Positions 42,753 to 43,201 of a stretch of DNA of 43,201 nucleotides are shown piece after piece. Numbering within the stretch: the stretch's first letter is position 1; the number at the start of each line of letters is the position of its first letter. A program made the position numbers and the translations under genes. The notes under the pieces were generated by a model. The model ran no database searches. It worked only from the letters and a program-made list of their open reading frames with translations, and was not told the origin of the DNA. The DNA comes from Actinomadura bangladeshensis (GTDB lineage Bacteria > Actinomycetota > Actinomycetes > Streptosporangiales > Streptosporangiaceae): assembly GCF_004348335.1 (NCBI RefSeq), contig NZ_SMJW01000036.1, positions 1 to 43,201 on the forward strand. Direction: 5' to 3'.

Positions 42753-42995
42753 CGCGACTCAATCACGGTCACCACCTTCAACGATGCGCAGAACTACTTC
42801 CCGCCCAACTTCAACGGTGACGCCAGCAACGGCATCAACAGGCTTTACGCACAGTTGCTCGCCGCGAAGCTCAACATCAAGAGCGGCGCGAACGGCTCTG
42901 CGGTGGCGACTACCATCGCGTCCGCCGACTCGTTCCTGGCCACGCACTCTGCCGGCGACTGGAGCTCGCTCACCCTGGCCCAGCGCAACGGAGCC
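42753..42995 (+). pseudogene. Truncated protein interrupted by IS3-family element
   Basis: A protein-like frame (ITVTTFNDAQNYFPPNFNGD, GINRLYAQLLAAKLNIKSGA, VATTIASADSFLATHSAGDW, SSLTLAQRN) runs directly into the IS end at 42996, so its 3' part has been displaced. The LYAQLLAAKLNI and ADSFLA.H...DW pattern occurs in secreted actinomycete proteins of unknown function. No in-frame start or signal peptide is visible upstream. Confidence 0.55.
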
Positions 42996-43201
42996 TGTCA
43001 AACTCGTTGAGACAGTTCAGGCTGCGGGTTGGGCCTGGTTGTTCTCCTGGTTCTTGTCCTTGGGTGGTTCGTTGATCCAGGCCTTGTCGGGCAGTTCGGG
43101 CGGGACGGGCCTGGTGTGGAACCGTTCGGGGTTGGCGGTGTAGGCGGCGGCCAGTACCTTGCAGCGGCGGTCTCGGATCTTGGTCGCGGTGCCGTCATGG
43201 A
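42996..43201 (-). mobile_element. IS3-family insertion sequence (right end, partial)
   Basis: The element begins at TGTCAAACTCGTTGAGACA (42996-43014), a plausible terminal repeat, and continues beyond the window. It contains the end of a transposase gene on the minus strand and has inserted into the gene to its left. Confidence 0.7.
43017..43201 (-). CDS. IS3-family transposase, C-terminal end (partial)
   Basis: The visible 61 codons read HDGTATKIRDRRCKVLAAAY, ANPERFHTRPVPPELPDKAW, INEPPKDKNQENNQ and end in QPAA with TGA at 43019-43017. HTRPVPPELP and INEP are typical of the C-terminus of IS3-family OrfB transposases in actinomycetes. The catalytic core lies outside the window. Which strand partner (OrfA) and reading-frame arrangement it uses cannot be seen. 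Confidence 0.75.
   Translation of the reverse strand, partial: HDGTATKIRDRRCKVLAAAYTANPERFHTRPVPPELPDKAWINEPPKDKNQENNQAQPAA

Noticed and set aside
42465-43010. 181-residue plus-strand ORF as an intact gene
   Set aside because: Only the last 80 residues are protein-like, they run into the IS end, and the upstream part lacks a start signal or plausible composition.

Overview
This is high-GC actinomycete DNA: GC-rich third codon positions, frequent GTG and TTG starts, and families typical of Streptomycetales or Streptosporangiales (SpdB/DUF2637, LAL-type LuxR regulators, tRNA-Pro-targeted integrases). It reads as a heavily reworked mobile island. Intact transfer, defence-like and metabolic genes alternate with broken integrases, IS remnants and frameshifted genes. 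No ribosomal RNA genes, complete tRNA or CRISPR array were seen.

Layout. (1) 1-6700: a conjugative or mobilisation module on the minus strand, with a MobC-like gene (apparently frameshifted), a MOB relaxase, then a tightly overlapping operon: small ORF, SpdB/DUF2637 membrane protein, ArdC-like/TOPRIM primase, accessory protein, and a superinfection-immunity-like membrane protein cut by the window edge. (2) 6794-8460: two small hypothetical genes and a decayed gene. (3) 8475-12637: a minus-strand cassette of LuxR-type regulator, S9 oligopeptidase and MFS exporter. (4) 12913-14655: a regulator-like fragment and a transposase remnant. (5) 15334-18112: a translationally coupled three-gene operon encoding a multi-pass membrane protein with a TIR-like C-terminal domain, a RipA-family small membrane protein and a small acidic protein. 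This is my best candidate for an undescribed, possibly anti-phage system. (6) 18370-20132: two inverted, damaged copies of one DDE-type IS. (7) 20794-22761: a possible membrane protein and a second membrane-anchored TIR-like protein, paralogous to the one in (5). (8) 23221-29168: a nested patch bounded by two decayed copies of the same integrase N-terminus. It holds a GIY-YIG (T5orf172) protein, a conserved hypothetical and a PIN-domain protein. (9) 29488-35586: a frameshifted protein, a 1409-residue double-AAA LAL regulator that looks like a fusion of two regulators, and a regulator-like gene with a small membrane gene. (10) 36667-39681: an intact tyrosine integrase, the 3' half of tRNA-Pro(GGG) as an attachment core, then a second int/xis pair whose integrase has lost its catalytic tyrosine by frameshift. 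(11) 39826-43201: a histidine kinase with lipoprotein partner, a phosphotransferase pseudogene, a truncated gene and the edge of an IS3-family element.

How the parts fit. The tRNA-Pro 3' end with one integrase on each side suggests tandem accretion of integrative elements at one tRNA gene. The left module supplies relaxase, primase and spread functions. The middle carries accessory and defence-like cargo between IS scars. All family names are from recognition of motifs in the translated sequence; no database search was possible.
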